Below, in pieces: positions 25,756-35,728 of a DNA stretch of 47,163 nucleotides. Numbering within the stretch: the stretch's first letter is position 1; each line of letters opens with the position of its first letter. The notes beneath the pieces were generated by a model. That model searched no databases and was not told the DNA's origin. It worked only from the letters and a program-made list of their open reading frames with translations. The translations under genes were made by a program, and so were the position numbers. This DNA is from Hyphomicrobiales bacterium (GTDB lineage: Bacteria > Pseudomonadota > Alphaproteobacteria > Rhizobiales > Beijerinckiaceae), in the NCBI GenBank assembly GCA_026400565.1, contig JAPLOV010000086.1, positions 1-47,163 on the forward strand. Direction: 5' to 3'.

Positions 25756-26655
25756 TGTCCATCCTCATCGACAAGAACACCAAGGTCATTTGCCAGGGCT
25801 TCACCGGCAAGAATGGGACCTTCCATTCCGAGCAGGCCATTGCCTATGGCACCGTGATGACCGGCGGCGTCTCGCCGGGCAAGGGCGGCTCGGTCCATCT
25901 CGGGCTGCCGGTCTTCGATACGGTGGCCGAGGCTGTCAGCGCCACCGGCGCGACGGCGACCGTGATCTACGTGCCGCCAGCAGGCGCCGCCGACTCGATC
26001 CTGGAAGCGATCGATGCGGAAGTGCCGCTCGCGGTCTGCATCGCTCGCGGTCTGCATCACCGAAGGCATTCCGGTCACTGACATGATCAAGGTCAAGCGC
26101 GCCCTGATCGGTTCGAAAACGCGGCTGATCGGACCGAACTGCCCTGGTATCGTCACCGCCGGCGAAAGCAAGATCGGCATCATGCCGGCCAACATTTTCA
26201 AGCCCGGCTCGGTCGGCATCGTCTCGCGCTCCGGCACGCTGACCTATGAGGCGGTGTTCCAGACAACGCGCGAAGGCCTTGGCCAGACCACGGCTGTCGG
26301 CATCGGCGGCGATCCGGTCAAGGGCACCGAGTTCATCGACATGCTGGAGATGTTCCTGGCCGATCCGCACACGACCTCGATCATCATGATCGGCGAAATC
26401 GGTGGCTCGGCCGAGGAAGATGCCGCGCAGTTCATCAAGGATGAGGCCAAGCGTGGCCGGAGCAAGCCAATGGTCGGCTTCATTGCCGGCCGGACCGCCC
26501 CCCCCGGTCGCCGCATGGGCCATGCCGGTGCCATCATCGCTGGTGGCAAGGGCGGCGCGGAAGACAAGATCGCAGCCATGGAAAGCGCCGGCATCAAGGT
26601 CTCGCCCTCGCCGGCACGCCTTGGAAAGACCTTGGTCGACGTGCTGAAGGGCTGA
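25755..26655 (+). pseudogene. sucD: Succinyl-CoA synthetase alpha subunit, frameshifted by a 16-bp duplication
   Basis: The N-terminal frame ('[20 protein letters not shown]', '[12 protein letters not shown]') shifts at 26026-26057, where the 16-mer CGCTCGCGGTCTGCAT is present twice in tandem. The other frame continues '[18 protein letters not shown]' through the phosphohistidine motif '[16 protein letters not shown]' to the stop at 26655. Removing one copy restores a 294-residue protein, the normal size, with no other lesion. As written, translation ends 26079-26081. The protein is the CoA-binding and phosphorylated half of succinyl-CoA synthetase. Whether the duplication is genuine is the key question. 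Confidence 0.92.
26026..26057. repeat. 16-bp tandem duplication inside sucD
   Basis: CGCTCGCGGTCTGCAT occurs twice head to tail (26026-26041 and 26042-26057) with no mismatch. It adds 16 bases to an otherwise normal sucD and so shifts the frame by one. Confidence 0.95.
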
Positions 26656-26668
26656 GAGGCTTGCTGCC

Positions 26669-27010
26669 GTGAAGATCAGCGACATTGCTTTCGTGACAAC
26701 GGACTGGGCCAGCCTCGCGCCGACCCAGCACTCCGGCGATGAAGGCGTGGCGCTCTGGCGAACGCAGACGTTCGGCCCTGAAGACAACAAGATCAGGGTG
26801 CGGATGGTGGACTATTCGCCGGGCTACGTCTCCGACCACTGGTGCCAGAAAGGGCATGTCCTGTTCTGCATGAGCGGAGACCTTGAAACGACACTTGCCG
26901 ACGGACGGGTCTACACGCTGTCCGCTGGCCAAAGCTACCAGGTCGCAGACGGGGCGGAGCCCCACCGTTCGCGCAGCGTCAGCGGCGCGAGACTGTTCAT
27001 CGTGGATTGA
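26669..27010 (+). CDS. DHCW-motif cupin protein
   Basis: A 113-residue small cupin. It carries the family motif 'SDHWCQKGHVLFCMSGDLE' (about 51-69) and the second cupin strand region 'LSAGQSYQVADGAEPHRSRS'. The metal ligands would be histidines in these motifs. The function of the DHCW cupin family is not known. It lies between sucD (13-base gap) and sucA (14-base gap), clearly inside the TCA operon, which is not its usual recorded place to my knowledge. The start is a reasonable ATG, with no strong ribosome site noted. Confidence 0.85.
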   Translation: MKISDIAFVTTDWASLAPTQHSGDEGVALWRTQTFGPEDNKIRVRMVDYSPGYVSDHWCQKGHVLFCMSGDLETTLADGRVYTLSAGQSYQVADGAEPHRSRSVSGARLFIVD

Positions 27011-27024
27011 TCCGGAGATATCCA

Positions 27025-29951
27025 ATGGGACGCCAGGACGCCAACGACGTTTTTGCCCAGACTTCGTTCCTCTACGGGGCCAATGCTGGCTACATTGAGG
27101 ATCTTTTTGCGCGCTACCAGGCCAATCCGGCCTCGGTCGATGCGGACTGGCAGGCTTTCTTCGGTGCGCTGAAGGACGATGCGAAGGACGCCACCACCGC
27201 GTCCGGCGGCGCTTCGTGGCAGCGCCCGAACTGGCCAATCCATGCCAATGGCGAGCTGATTTCGGCGCTCGATGGCAATTGGGCCCAGGTCGAGAAGAAT
27301 GTTGGCGACAAGCTCAAGGGCAAGGCGCAGACCAGGAGCGTCGAACTCAGCGAGGCGGATGTGCAGCAGGCGACGCGCGATTCGGTGCGCGCCCTGATGC
27401 TGATCCGCGCCTACCGCATGCGCGGCCATCTGCACGCCCAGCTCGATCCTCTCGGCATCGAGGCCAAGAAGGCCAACGAGGAGCTGGATCCGGCATCCTA
27501 TGGCTTCAGCGCCGCCGATATGGACCGCAAGATCTTCATCGACCATGTGCTCGGCATGGAGTTCGCGACCATCCGCGAGATGATTGCGGTGCTCGACCGG
27601 ACCTACTGCCAGACCATGGGCGTCGAATTCATGCACATCACAGATCCGGCCCAGAAAGGCTGGATCCAGGAACGCATCGAAGGCCCGGACAAGGAAATCG
27701 CCTTCACCCGCGAGGGCAAGCGCGCCATCCTCAACAAGCTGGTCGAGGCCGAGGGCTTCGAGAAGTTCATCGACCTCAAGTATACCGGCACCAAGCGCTT
27801 CGGCCTCGATGGCGGGGAATCGCTGATCCCGGCGCTTGAGCAGATCATCAAGCGCGGCGGCAACCTCGGCGTGAAGGACATCGTCCTGGGCATGGCCCAT
27901 CGCGGCCGCCTCAACGTGCTGACCCAGGTGATGAGCAAGCCGCACCGCGCGCTGTTCCACGAGTTCAAGGGCGGCTCCGCTGCGCCCGATGATGTGGAAG
28001 GCTCGGGCGACGTGAAGTATCACCTCGGGGCCTCATCGGACCGCGAGTTTGATGGCAACAAGGTTCACCTGTCGCTGACGCCCAACCCGTCGCATCTGGA
28101 AATCGTCGATCCGGTCGTGCTCGGCAAGGTCCGTGCCAAGCAGGACCAGCTGGCCGATGTGGTGGCGATGCCGCCTTTGCGGGCCAGGGCGTGGTGGCCG
28201 AGTGCCTCGGCCTGTCGGGGCTGAAGGGTCACCGCACCGGCGGTTCGATCCATTTCATCATCAACAACCAGATCGGCTTCACCACCTATCCGCGCTATTC
28301 GCGCTCCTCGCCCTATCCGTCCGATGTGGCAAAGATGGTGGAAGCACCGATCTTCCACGTCAACGGTGATGACCCGGAAGCGGTGGTGTTCGCCGCAAAG
28401 GTGGCGACCGAGTTCCGCCAGAAGTTCCACAAGCCGGTGGTCATCGACATGTGGTGCTATCGCCGCTTCGGCCACAACGAGGGCGACGAGCCGGGCTTCA
28501 CCCAGCCGCTGATGTACAAGAAGATCCGGGGCCACAGGTCGACGCTGGAGCTTTATGGCGCCAAGCTGGTCGCCGAAGGCACCGTCACCGAAGCTGAAAT
28601 CGACGCCATGAAGGCAGACTGGAAGAACCGGCTCGAAGCCGAGTTTGAGTCGACGCTCGGCTACAAGCCGAACAAGGCTGACTGGCTTGACGGCAAGTGG
28701 GCCGGTCTCAAGGCGATCAAGGAAGATACCGACGATCCGCGCTCCGGTGCGACCGGCGTGCCGGCGGCGGTGCTGCGCGAGATCGGCGAGAAGATTACTG
28801 CCGTTCCGGCCGGGTTCAGCGTGCACAAGACGATCCAGCGTTTCCTCGACAACCGCAAGAAGGCGGTCGAGACCGGCGAGGGCATCGATTGGGCAACCGG
28901 CGAGGCACTGGCGTTCTGCTCGCTGCTGCTGGAAGGGCACCCGGTGCGCCTCTCCGGCCAGGACTGCGAGCGCGGCACCTTCTCCAGCCGCCACTCGGTG
29001 CTGATCGACCAGGAAACCGAAGGCCGCCATACGTCGTTCAACCACATCCGCGAGGGCCAGCCGCGCTACGAGGTCATCAACTCGATGCTGTCGGAAGAGG
29101 CTGTCCTGGGCTTCGAGTATGGCTATTCGCTGTCGGAACCCAACGCGCTGGTGTGCTGGGAAGCCCAGTTCGGCGACTTTGCCAACGGCGCACAGGTGGT
29201 GTTCGACCAGTTCATCTCGTCGGGCGAGCGCAAGTGGCTGCGCATGTCGGGTCTCGTCTGCCTGCTGCCCCACGGCTATGAGGGCCAGGGACCGGAGCAT
29301 TCCTCCGCCCGTCTCGAGCGCTTCCTGCAGATGTGTGCCGAAGACAACATGCAGGTCGCGAACTGCTCGACGCCGGCCAACTACTTCCACATCCTGCGAC
29401 GCCAGCTCAAGCGCGAGTTCCGCAAGCCGCTGGTGCTGATGACGCCCAAGTCGCTGCTCAGGCACAAGCGCTGCGTGTCGGATCTGGCGGATCTCGCCGA
29501 AGGCTCGACCTTCCACCGGGTGCTGCGCGACGATGCCGAGACCAGGAAGGGCGAGGCCATCAAGCTCGCCAAGGATGCCAAGATCCGGCGCGTCGTGCTG
29601 TGCAGCGGCAAGGTCTACTACGATCTTTACGAAGACCGCGAGAAGCGCGGCATCGACGATGTCTACCTGCTGCGCGTCGAGCAGCTCTATCCGTTCCCGC
29701 TGAAGTCGCTGGCCAACGAACTGGCGCGCTTCAAGGGTGCCGACATCGTCTGGTGCCAGGAAGAGCCGAAGAACATGGGCTCGTGGAGCTTCGTCGAGCC
29801 CTATCTCGAATGGGTGCTCGGCCACTGCGGGGTCAAGGCCAAGCGCGCGCGCTATGTCGGACGCCCGGCATCGGCGGCCACGGCTACGGGCATGATGTCC
29901 AAGCATCTGGTCCAGCTCAAGGCATTCCTCGATGAGGCTTTCGCGGCCTGA
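27025..29951 (+). pseudogene. sucA: 2-Oxoglutarate dehydrogenase E1, frameshifted by a ~34-nt deletion
   Basis: The thiamine-diphosphate-dependent E1 of the 2-oxoglutarate dehydrogenase complex. N-terminal landmarks: 'MGRQDANDVFAQTSFLYGAN' and 'LGMAHRGRLNVLTQVM'. The first frame reads 'KVRAKQDQLADVV' and then goes wrong at about 28164-28167; another frame resumes with 'DAAFAGQGVVAECLGLSGLK' and 'FIINNQIGFTTYPRYS' and runs to the stop at 29951. Homologues have about 12 more residues at this junction (around 'ERTKVLPLLIHG'), so about 34 nt are missing. Restoring them gives about 986 residues, the usual size. GGAG precedes the ATG. As written the protein ends at 28224 and lacks the catalytic second half. 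Confidence 0.92.
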
Positions 29952-29990
29952 TCCTTTTCCTGACGCACACAGAAACGAAGGCTCACTGAC

Positions 29991-31223
29991 ATGGCCACTG
30001 AAATCCGCGTACCCACGCTCGGCGAATCGGTCACCGAGGCCACGATTGGCAAGTGGTTCAAGAAGCCCGGCGACGCCATCAAGGCCGATGAGCCGCTTGT
30101 CGAACTCGAAACCGACAAGGTTACGCTCGAAGTCAATGCTCCTGCGGCAGGTGTGCTCGGCGAGATCGTGGCTAGGGAAGGCGAGACCGTCGGTGTTGCA
30201 GCCCTGCTTGGCATGATCACGGCGGGCGGCGCTGCCGCTGCCCCCGCTTCCGCCCCGAAGGCGGAGCCTGCCAAGGCCGCAGCTCCTGCCCCTGTTTCCG
30301 CGCCTGCGCAGCCGGCGACGGCCAAGGCCGCCGATTCAGGCCCCGCCGTGTCGCGTCTGGCTGCCGAGAGCGGCATCAATCCGGCGACCATCGCCGCTTC
30401 CGGCAAGGACGGCCGCGTCACCAAGGGCGACATGCTGGCTGCGATCGCCGCCGGCCCCGGTGTTGCAGCCCCGGCAGCGCCAGCGCCCATCGTGGTGCGC
30501 GCGCCTGTCGCGGTGGATGACGCTTCGCGTGAAGAGCGCGTGAAGATGACCAAGCTGCGCCAAACGATCGCGCGTCGCCTGAAGGAAGCCCAGTCCAACG
30601 CCGCAATGCTGACCACGTTCAACGAGGTCGACATGGGCCCGGTCATGGCGCTGCGCAACCAGTACAAGGATCTGTTCGAGAAGAAGCACGGCGTGAAGCT
30701 CGGCTTCATGGGCTTCTTCGTGAAGGCCTGCGTGCAGGCGCTGAAGGAACTGCCGGCGGTCAACGGAGAAATCGACGGCACCGACATCATCTACAAGAAC
30801 TACTACCACATCGGCGTGGCCGTCGGCACGGACAAGGGCCTGGTCGTGCCCGTGGTGCGGGAGGCCGACCAGCTCGGTATCGCCGGTGTCGAAAAGACCA
30901 TCGCCGATTTGGGCAAGCGTGCCCGCGATGGCGCACTGCGCATCGACGAGATGCAGGGCGGCACCTTCACCATCTCCAATGGCGGGGTCTACGGCTCATT
31001 GATGTCGACGCCGATCCTCAATGCGCCGCAGTCGGCCATTCTCGGCATGCACAAGATCCAGGAACGGCCCATGGCCGTCGGTGGGCAGATTGTCGTGCGA
31101 CCGATGATGTATCTGGCGCTGAGCTACGATCACCGCATCATTGACGGCAAGGAAGCCGTGACGTTCCTCGTGCGCGTCAAGGAAAGCCTCGAGGACCCGG
31201 CGCGGCTGGTGATGGATCTGTGA
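29991..31223 (+). CDS. sucB: 2-Oxoglutarate dehydrogenase E2 (dihydrolipoyl succinyltransferase)
   Basis: A 410-residue E2 subunit. One lipoyl domain at the N-terminus has the lipoylated lysine K43 in '[11 protein letters not shown]'. An Ala/Pro-rich linker (80-115) leads to the E3-binding domain ('[20 protein letters not shown]'), a second linker and the catalytic domain, which ends with '[18 protein letters not shown]' containing the active-site histidine. GAAGG precedes the ATG. It is intact although the E1 gene upstream is not. Confidence 0.96.
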   Translation: MATEIRVPTLGESVTEATIGKWFKKPGDAIKADEPLVELETDKVTLEVNAPAAGVLGEIVAREGETVGVAALLGMITAGGAAAAPASAPKAEPAKAAAPAPVSAPAQPATAKAADSGPAVSRLAAESGINPATIAASGKDGRVTKGDMLAAIAAGPGVAAPAAPAPIVVRAPVAVDDASREERVKMTKLRQTIARRLKEAQSNAAMLTTFNEVDMGPVMALRNQYKDLFEKKHGVKLGFMGFFVKACVQALKELPAVNGEIDGTDIIYKNYYHIGVAVGTDKGLVVPVVREADQLGIAGVEKTIADLGKRARDGALRIDEMQGGTFTISNGGVYGSLMSTPILNAPQSAILGMHKIQERPMAVGGQIVVRPMMYLALSYDHRIIDGKEAVTFLVRVKESLEDPARLVMDL

Positions 31224-31278
31224 AGCGGCGAACGCGCGCGCCGCACCAATCTCACCTGACGTCTGCGGAGTTCCAGGC

Positions 31279-32676
31279 ATGTCCTACGATCTGATCATCA
31301 TCGGCACCGGCCCCGGCGGCTATGTCTGCGCCATCCGCGCGGCCCAACTCGGGCTCAAGGTCGCGGTGGTCGAGAAGCGCAAGACCCATGGCGGAACCTG
31401 CCTGAACGTGGGCTGCATCCCCTCAAAGGCGATGCTGCATGCGTCCGAGATGTTCGAGGAAGCGGGGCATGGCTTCGAGGCTCTCGGCATTCAGGTTTCG
31501 AAGCCCAAGCTCGACCTCAAGGCAATGATGGCCCACAAGCAGGACACGGTGGACGCCAACGTCAATGGCGTCGGCTTCCTGCTCAAGAAGAACAAGGTCG
31601 ACGCCTTTCACGGCCTCGGCACGATTCTCGCTGCCGGCAAGGTGCAGGTGAAGGCCGAGGACGGCACATCGCAGGTGCTGGAGACAAAGAACATCGTCAT
31701 CGCCACGGGCTCCGAACCGGCCAGCCTGCCGGGGATCGAGATCGACGAAAAGACCGTCGTAACCTCGACCGGCGCGCTCGAGCTTGGCAAGGTGCCGGGC
31801 AAGATGCTGATCATCGGTGCCGGCGTGATCGGGCTGGAACTCGGCTCGGTCTGGGGCCGGCTCGGTGCGAAGATCACCGTCGTCGAGTATCTGGACCGGA
31901 TTTTGCCGGGAATGGACACCGAGGTGGCCAAGTCCTTCCAGCGCATCCTGGAAAAGCAGGGCATGGCGTTTCATCTGTCCTCGAAGGTCACCAAGGTCCA
32001 GCAGGGCAAGGGCGGCGCCAAGGTCACGGTCGAGCCTGCTGCCGGTGGCGAGGCGACGGTGCTGGACACGGATGTCGTGCTCGTCGCCGTGGGGCGCAGG
32101 CCCAACACCGAAGGGCTTGGGCTGGACGCGGTCGGTGTTGCCATGGAACGCGGCAAGGTCACGATCGGACACCATTACGAAACGAATGTGGCCGGCATCT
32201 ATGCCATCGGCGACGTCGTCAAGGGTCCGATGCTGGCCCACAAGGCCGAGGACGAGGGCGTTGCCCTGGCCGAGATCCTTGCCGGCAAGGCAGGCCACGT
32301 GAACTATGACGTGATCCCCGGCGTGGTTTATACGATGCCGGAGGTCGCGTCCGTCGGCCATACCGAGGAAGAGCTGAAAGCGGCCGGCATTGCCTACAAG
32401 GCCGGGAAGTTCCCCTTCACAGCCAATGGCCGGGCCCGCGCCATGCGCGCCACCGACGGGTTCGTGAAGGTGCTGGCCGATGCGGCCACGGACCGGGTGC
32501 TGGGGGTTCACATCATCGGGCCGAATGCCGGCGACCTGATCCATGAATGCGCCGTGCTGATGGAATTCGGTGGATCGTCCGAGGATCTGGCACGCACCTG
32601 CCACGCTCACCCGACCCTTTCGGAGGCTGTCAAGGAAGCGGCGCTGGCGGTCGAGAAGCGTGCGCTGCACATGTGA
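31279..32676 (+). CDS. lpd: Dihydrolipoyl dehydrogenase (E3)
   Basis: A 465-residue flavoprotein disulfide reductase that reoxidises the lipoyl groups of the 2-oxoglutarate dehydrogenase complex. The FAD loop is '[10 protein letters not shown]', the redox-active disulfide is C41-C46 in '[13 protein letters not shown]', the NAD loop is '[15 protein letters not shown]' and the C-terminal '[15 protein letters not shown]' carries the catalytic histidine. GGAG precedes the ATG. It follows sucB after 55 bases and ends the TCA cluster. Confidence 0.97.
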   Translation: MSYDLIIIGTGPGGYVCAIRAAQLGLKVAVVEKRKTHGGTCLNVGCIPSKAMLHASEMFEEAGHGFEALGIQVSKPKLDLKAMMAHKQDTVDANVNGVGFLLKKNKVDAFHGLGTILAAGKVQVKAEDGTSQVLETKNIVIATGSEPASLPGIEIDEKTVVTSTGALELGKVPGKMLIIGAGVIGLELGSVWGRLGAKITVVEYLDRILPGMDTEVAKSFQRILEKQGMAFHLSSKVTKVQQGKGGAKVTVEPAAGGEATVLDTDVVLVAVGRRPNTEGLGLDAVGVAMERGKVTIGHHYETNVAGIYAIGDVVKGPMLAHKAEDEGVALAEILAGKAGHVNYDVIPGVVYTMPEVASVGHTEEELKAAGIAYKAGKFPFTANGRARAMRATDGFVKVLADAATDRVLGVHIIGPNAGDLIHECAVLMEFGGSSEDLARTCHAHPTLSEAVKEAALAVEKRALHM

Positions 32677-32825
32677 GCCGGCCGCAAGGTCCGGTCCCGG
32701 GCGCCGGCCAAAGGCTCTTGGTTTCCATCAAGATTGCAAACACCATCGTCTGTTCCAAGGGTGCCTGTTCCCAAGGACTGGTCCCAGGGGTGACAGCGGC
32801 CATGGGCTATGGCTATACTCCAGCC

Positions 32826-33635
32826 ATGCCCAACACTGCTCGTCTTGCCGATGATGTTCTTTCTGCCCTCTCCAGCCGGCGGCAGATCCCCCCGCTGACC
32901 AGCACGGTCGGGCTTGATGTGGCGCAGGCCTACCGGGTCTCGCGCGCCGTCACCGCTCGGCGTGTGGCCCACGGCGAGGTCGTCGTTGGCCGCAAGATCG
33001 GGTTCACCAACCGCACGATCTGGGACGAATACGGGGTTCATAAGCCGATCTATGGCCCGGTCTATGACAGCACGCTGCGTGAGGTCGAGGGCATGATCGG
33101 TGGTGTTTCGCTGGCGGCACTGGTCGAGCCACGCATCGAGCCGGAGATCGTGCTGGGGCTGAGTTCAGCACCAGAAGCGGGCATGGACGCCGCCGCCCTG
33201 ATGGACTGTATCGGCTGGGTTGCCCACGGCTTCGAGATCGTGCAGTCGCTGTTCCCGGGCTGGGTCTTCAAGGTCGAGGACTGCATCGCTGCATTCGGCC
33301 TGCATGGGGCGTTGCTGCTCGGGCCGCGCCGCCTGCTCGCCGACCATGAGCGGGCGGACTGGCTCGTGCGGCTCGCGGACTTCAGTGTTCACCTGTCACG
33401 CGATGGTCTTGACGTCGATGTCGGCCATGCGTCCAACGTGTTGGACGGCCCGGTCCATGCGCTTCGCCATCTGGTCGAGACGCTGGCTGCGGATGCTGAT
33501 GCCAGCCCGCTCAGGGCTGGCGAGATGATCACCACCGGAACCGTGACGCGCGCTTTCCCGGTTCTGCCTGGCGAACGCTGGACGACCCGGCTTGTCGGCC
33601 TCGACCTGCCCGGCATGGATGTGACCTTCGCGTGA
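32826..33635 (+). CDS. 2-Keto-4-pentenoate hydratase / FAH-family protein
   Basis: A 269-residue protein of the fumarylacetoacetate hydrolase superfamily, MhpD-like branch. It has 'VVGRKIGFTNRTIWDEYGVH', the metal-binding 'EPRIEPEIVLGL' with its glutamates, and 'GHASNVLDGPVHALRHL'. Such enzymes hydrate or decarboxylate 2-keto acids from aromatic meta-cleavage. No other meta-cleavage genes are adjacent, so the substrate is open. ATG 32826 is chosen; ATG 32802 is an alternative. Confidence 0.85.
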   Translation: MPNTARLADDVLSALSSRRQIPPLTSTVGLDVAQAYRVSRAVTARRVAHGEVVVGRKIGFTNRTIWDEYGVHKPIYGPVYDSTLREVEGMIGGVSLAALVEPRIEPEIVLGLSSAPEAGMDAAALMDCIGWVAHGFEIVQSLFPGWVFKVEDCIAAFGLHGALLLGPRRLLADHERADWLVRLADFSVHLSRDGLDVDVGHASNVLDGPVHALRHLVETLAADADASPLRAGEMITTGTVTRAFPVLPGERWTTRLVGLDLPGMDVTFA

Positions 33636-33671
33636 TGCGGCCATTGCCAGCGACGCAAAGCCACCGTCGCC

Positions 33672-34856
33672 TCACCCCGCATTGCGCCGTGTCAGGAAAT
33701 CTCCCATCCGCTCAAGTGCCTGCTTGATGTTCGGCAGGGAACTGGCATAGCTGAGCCTGATGTAGCCTTCGCCGTGCACGCCGAAGTCCGGTCCGCCGAT
33801 GGTGGCGACGCCGGCATCTTCCAGCAATGCGGACGCCAGAGCCTTGGCTTTCCAGCCTGTCTTCGAGACGTTGGGAAAGGCGTAGAATGCCCCCTTCGGC
33901 GAAATGCAGGAGACGCCGGGCAGCTTGTTGAGCCCGGCCACGACCACGCCGCGCCGGCGGTCGAATTCGGCTGCCATGGCATGGACGGCATCCTGGGGGC
34001 CTTCGAGCGCTGCCAGACCAGCCCATTGAGCGGCAGCGTTGACGCAGGAATAGGAGTTCACGGCAAGCTTGCGGGCGGCTTCGTAGAGCGGCTTCGGCCA
34101 GACCGACCAGCCCATGCGCCAGCCGGTCATGGCATAGGTCTTGGACCAGCCGTTGAGCAGGATCAGACGGTCGCGGATGTCCGGATAGGACATCAGCGAG
34201 ACGTGGGACATCCCGTCATAGACCTGGGCATCGTAGATCTCGTCGGACATGATCGCCACATCGGGCCAGCGGGCGAGGCCGGCCACCAGCTTGTCGATCT
34301 CGGCCTTCGGGGTGACCCCGCCAGTCGGATTGGCGGGGGAATTGACGATGATCAGCCTCGTCCGGGGCGTGATCAGGCTAAGCAGCTCGTCGGCGGCGAA
34401 GGCAAAGCCGTTCTCTTCGCGGATCGGCACCGGCACCGGCGTGGCACCGGTGAACTCGATCATCGACCGGTAGATCGGAAAGCCGGGGTCGGGATAGAGG
34501 ATTTCCGCGCCAGGCTCGCCGAACATCAGGATGGCCATGTGCATGGTGATCTTGCCGCCGGGGACAATGAGCACGCTTTCCGGACTGACGGTGGCGCCTG
34601 CAGTGCGCTGCACATAGGCCGCCACGGCTTCGCGCAGCGGCAGGATGCCGGTCGCGGGGGTGTAACCATGGGCTCCGTCGCGCAACGCCTTGATGGCGGC
34701 CTCGACGATGTGGGGCGGCGTTGGAAAGTCCGGCTGGCCGATGCCCAGATTGATGATGTCCTTGCCGGCGCGCTGCAACTCGGTGGCGCGAGCCAGGACG
34801 GCAAAGGCATTCTCCTCTCCGATGCGGCCGAAGGAGTCGACAAGGTGGAGCGTCAT
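33672..34856 (-). CDS. Pyridoxal-phosphate aminotransferase, class I/II
   Basis: A 394-residue fold-type I aminotransferase. The PLP-binding lysine is K239 in 'LNGWSKTYAMTGWRMGW'; other cofactor contacts are 'NSPANPTGG' and 'SDEIYDAQVY'. The N-terminus 'LHLVDSFGRIGEENAFAVL' and 'INLGIGQPDFPTPPHIVEAA' match aspartate/alanine-type aminotransferases. The exact amino donor is not evident. GAGGAA lies before the ATG at 34856. vapC follows upstream on the same strand with a 26-base gap. Confidence 0.9.
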   Translation of the reverse strand: MTLHLVDSFGRIGEENAFAVLARATELQRAGKDIINLGIGQPDFPTPPHIVEAAIKALRDGAHGYTPATGILPLREAVAAYVQRTAGATVSPESVLIVPGGKITMHMAILMFGEPGAEILYPDPGFPIYRSMIEFTGATPVPVPIREENGFAFAADELLSLITPRTRLIIVNSPANPTGGVTPKAEIDKLVAGLARWPDVAIMSDEIYDAQVYDGMSHVSLMSYPDIRDRLILLNGWSKTYAMTGWRMGWSVWPKPLYEAARKLAVNSYSCVNAAAQWAGLAALEGPQDAVHAMAAEFDRRRGVVVAGLNKLPGVSCISPKGAFYAFPNVSKTGWKAKALASALLEDAGVATIGGPDFGVHGEGYIRLSYASSLPNIKQALERMGDFLTRRNAG

Positions 34857-34882
34857 GGGTGTTCCTCGGGACATCAAGCGGA

Positions 34883-35266
34883 TCAGAGCGCCCGCTTGAT
34901 GTCCGTATGCGGGAAATCGTCGCCCTTGAAAAGGAGTGGAAGCCTGAGTTTTGCGGCAACGCCATAGCTCATGCAGGCACCAAAATTCAGCCTCGCGCGG
35001 TGGCCGGAGCCACGCCCGAAGCGCTCGAACGCGTCGGCAGCCTCGCCGGCGACCCAGCTATCGATTGGATGGATTTCAGTCCGGAACACAGCGACAAATG
35101 TACCGATCCATCCGCGCGATCCGGCCCGCTCACTCGTCGCCATCACGAACTCGAGGTAGGCGGAGGCGGGAATGACATGCCGTTCAAAACGCCGGAGCGC
35201 CGCCCAAAGGGCCCCGGCATCGAGCTCGTCATCAAGCAACGCCACCAGCGCGGACGTGTCGATCAC
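34883..35266 (-). CDS. vapC: VapC-type PIN-domain ribonuclease toxin
   Basis: A 127-residue PIN domain. The acidic residues are in 'MIDTSALVALLDDE' (D3), 'PASAYLEFVMAT' (the conserved Glu), 'ARLNFGACMSYGVA' and 'LLFKGDDFPHTDI'. VapC proteins cut tRNA or rRNA; the target is unknown. It starts with GTG at 35266 (GTG at 35272 also in frame), 14 bases after the antitoxin stop. Confidence 0.9.
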   Translation of the reverse strand: MIDTSALVALLDDELDAGALWAALRRFERHVIPASAYLEFVMATSERAGSRGWIGTFVAVFRTEIHPIDSWVAGEAADAFERFGRGSGHRARLNFGACMSYGVAAKLRLPLLFKGDDFPHTDIKRAL

Positions 35267-35280
35267 ACACGCGGCGGGAC

Positions 35281-35547
35281 TTACCGTGGCAAGCCTCGCT
35301 CATCATACATCCTGTCGATACTCTGACGGAGTTTCCGTCGATCTTCGTCGGTCGTCCGCGCCGCTTCCGCCCTCAGTTCCGCAATCTTCCCTTCGCGCTC
35401 CGCACCCAAAGCACGTTCGTCGACCGGTTCGCGCATGATGTGTTCACGCAGAAGAAACCTCACTGTCTCTGTTGGGCCCTTGCGGTACTTGGCACCGAGC
35501 GCCTTGATCTCGGCCTCAAGCTGTTTGTTCCGGATCGTGATTGCCAT
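35281..35547 (-). CDS. vapB: VapB-type antitoxin
   Basis: An 88-residue protein with an N-terminal ribbon-helix-helix-like region 'MAITIRNKQLEAEIKALGAK' and 'GPTETVRFLLREHI', typical of the antitoxins paired with VapC (Rv0623-like). The C-terminal half is highly charged and probably wraps the toxin. Starts further upstream are in frame but the ATG at 35547 fits the family. A 14-bp palindrome just upstream is the likely operator. Confidence 0.88.
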   Translation of the reverse strand: MAITIRNKQLEAEIKALGAKYRKGPTETVRFLLREHIMREPVDERALGAEREGKIAELRAEAARTTDEDRRKLRQSIDRMYDERGLPR

Positions 35548-35575
35548 GGTGACCTTCACGACAGCCTTGAGAATA

Positions 35576-35589
35576 GCAGCATATGCTGC
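35576..35589. promoter_or_regulatory. Palindrome upstream of vapB
   Basis: GCAGCATATGCTGC is a perfect 14-bp palindrome about 30 bases before the vapB start. VapB-type proteins bind palindromes of this kind to repress their own operon. A partial repeat of the half-site (GGCTGCTGCATGC) follows at 35628-35640. Confidence 0.55.
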
Positions 35590-35728
35590 ATGCATCAATT
35601 TTGGCTCGCTCGTGCGCGTCGAAAACCGGCTGCTGCATGCCGCCGTGTGACCAAAACAGCTTTTCACCGTCTGCGAATGCGATAACCTGCAAGCAAGCAT
35701 AACAAGACCGCACATTCCGAGGAATCAC

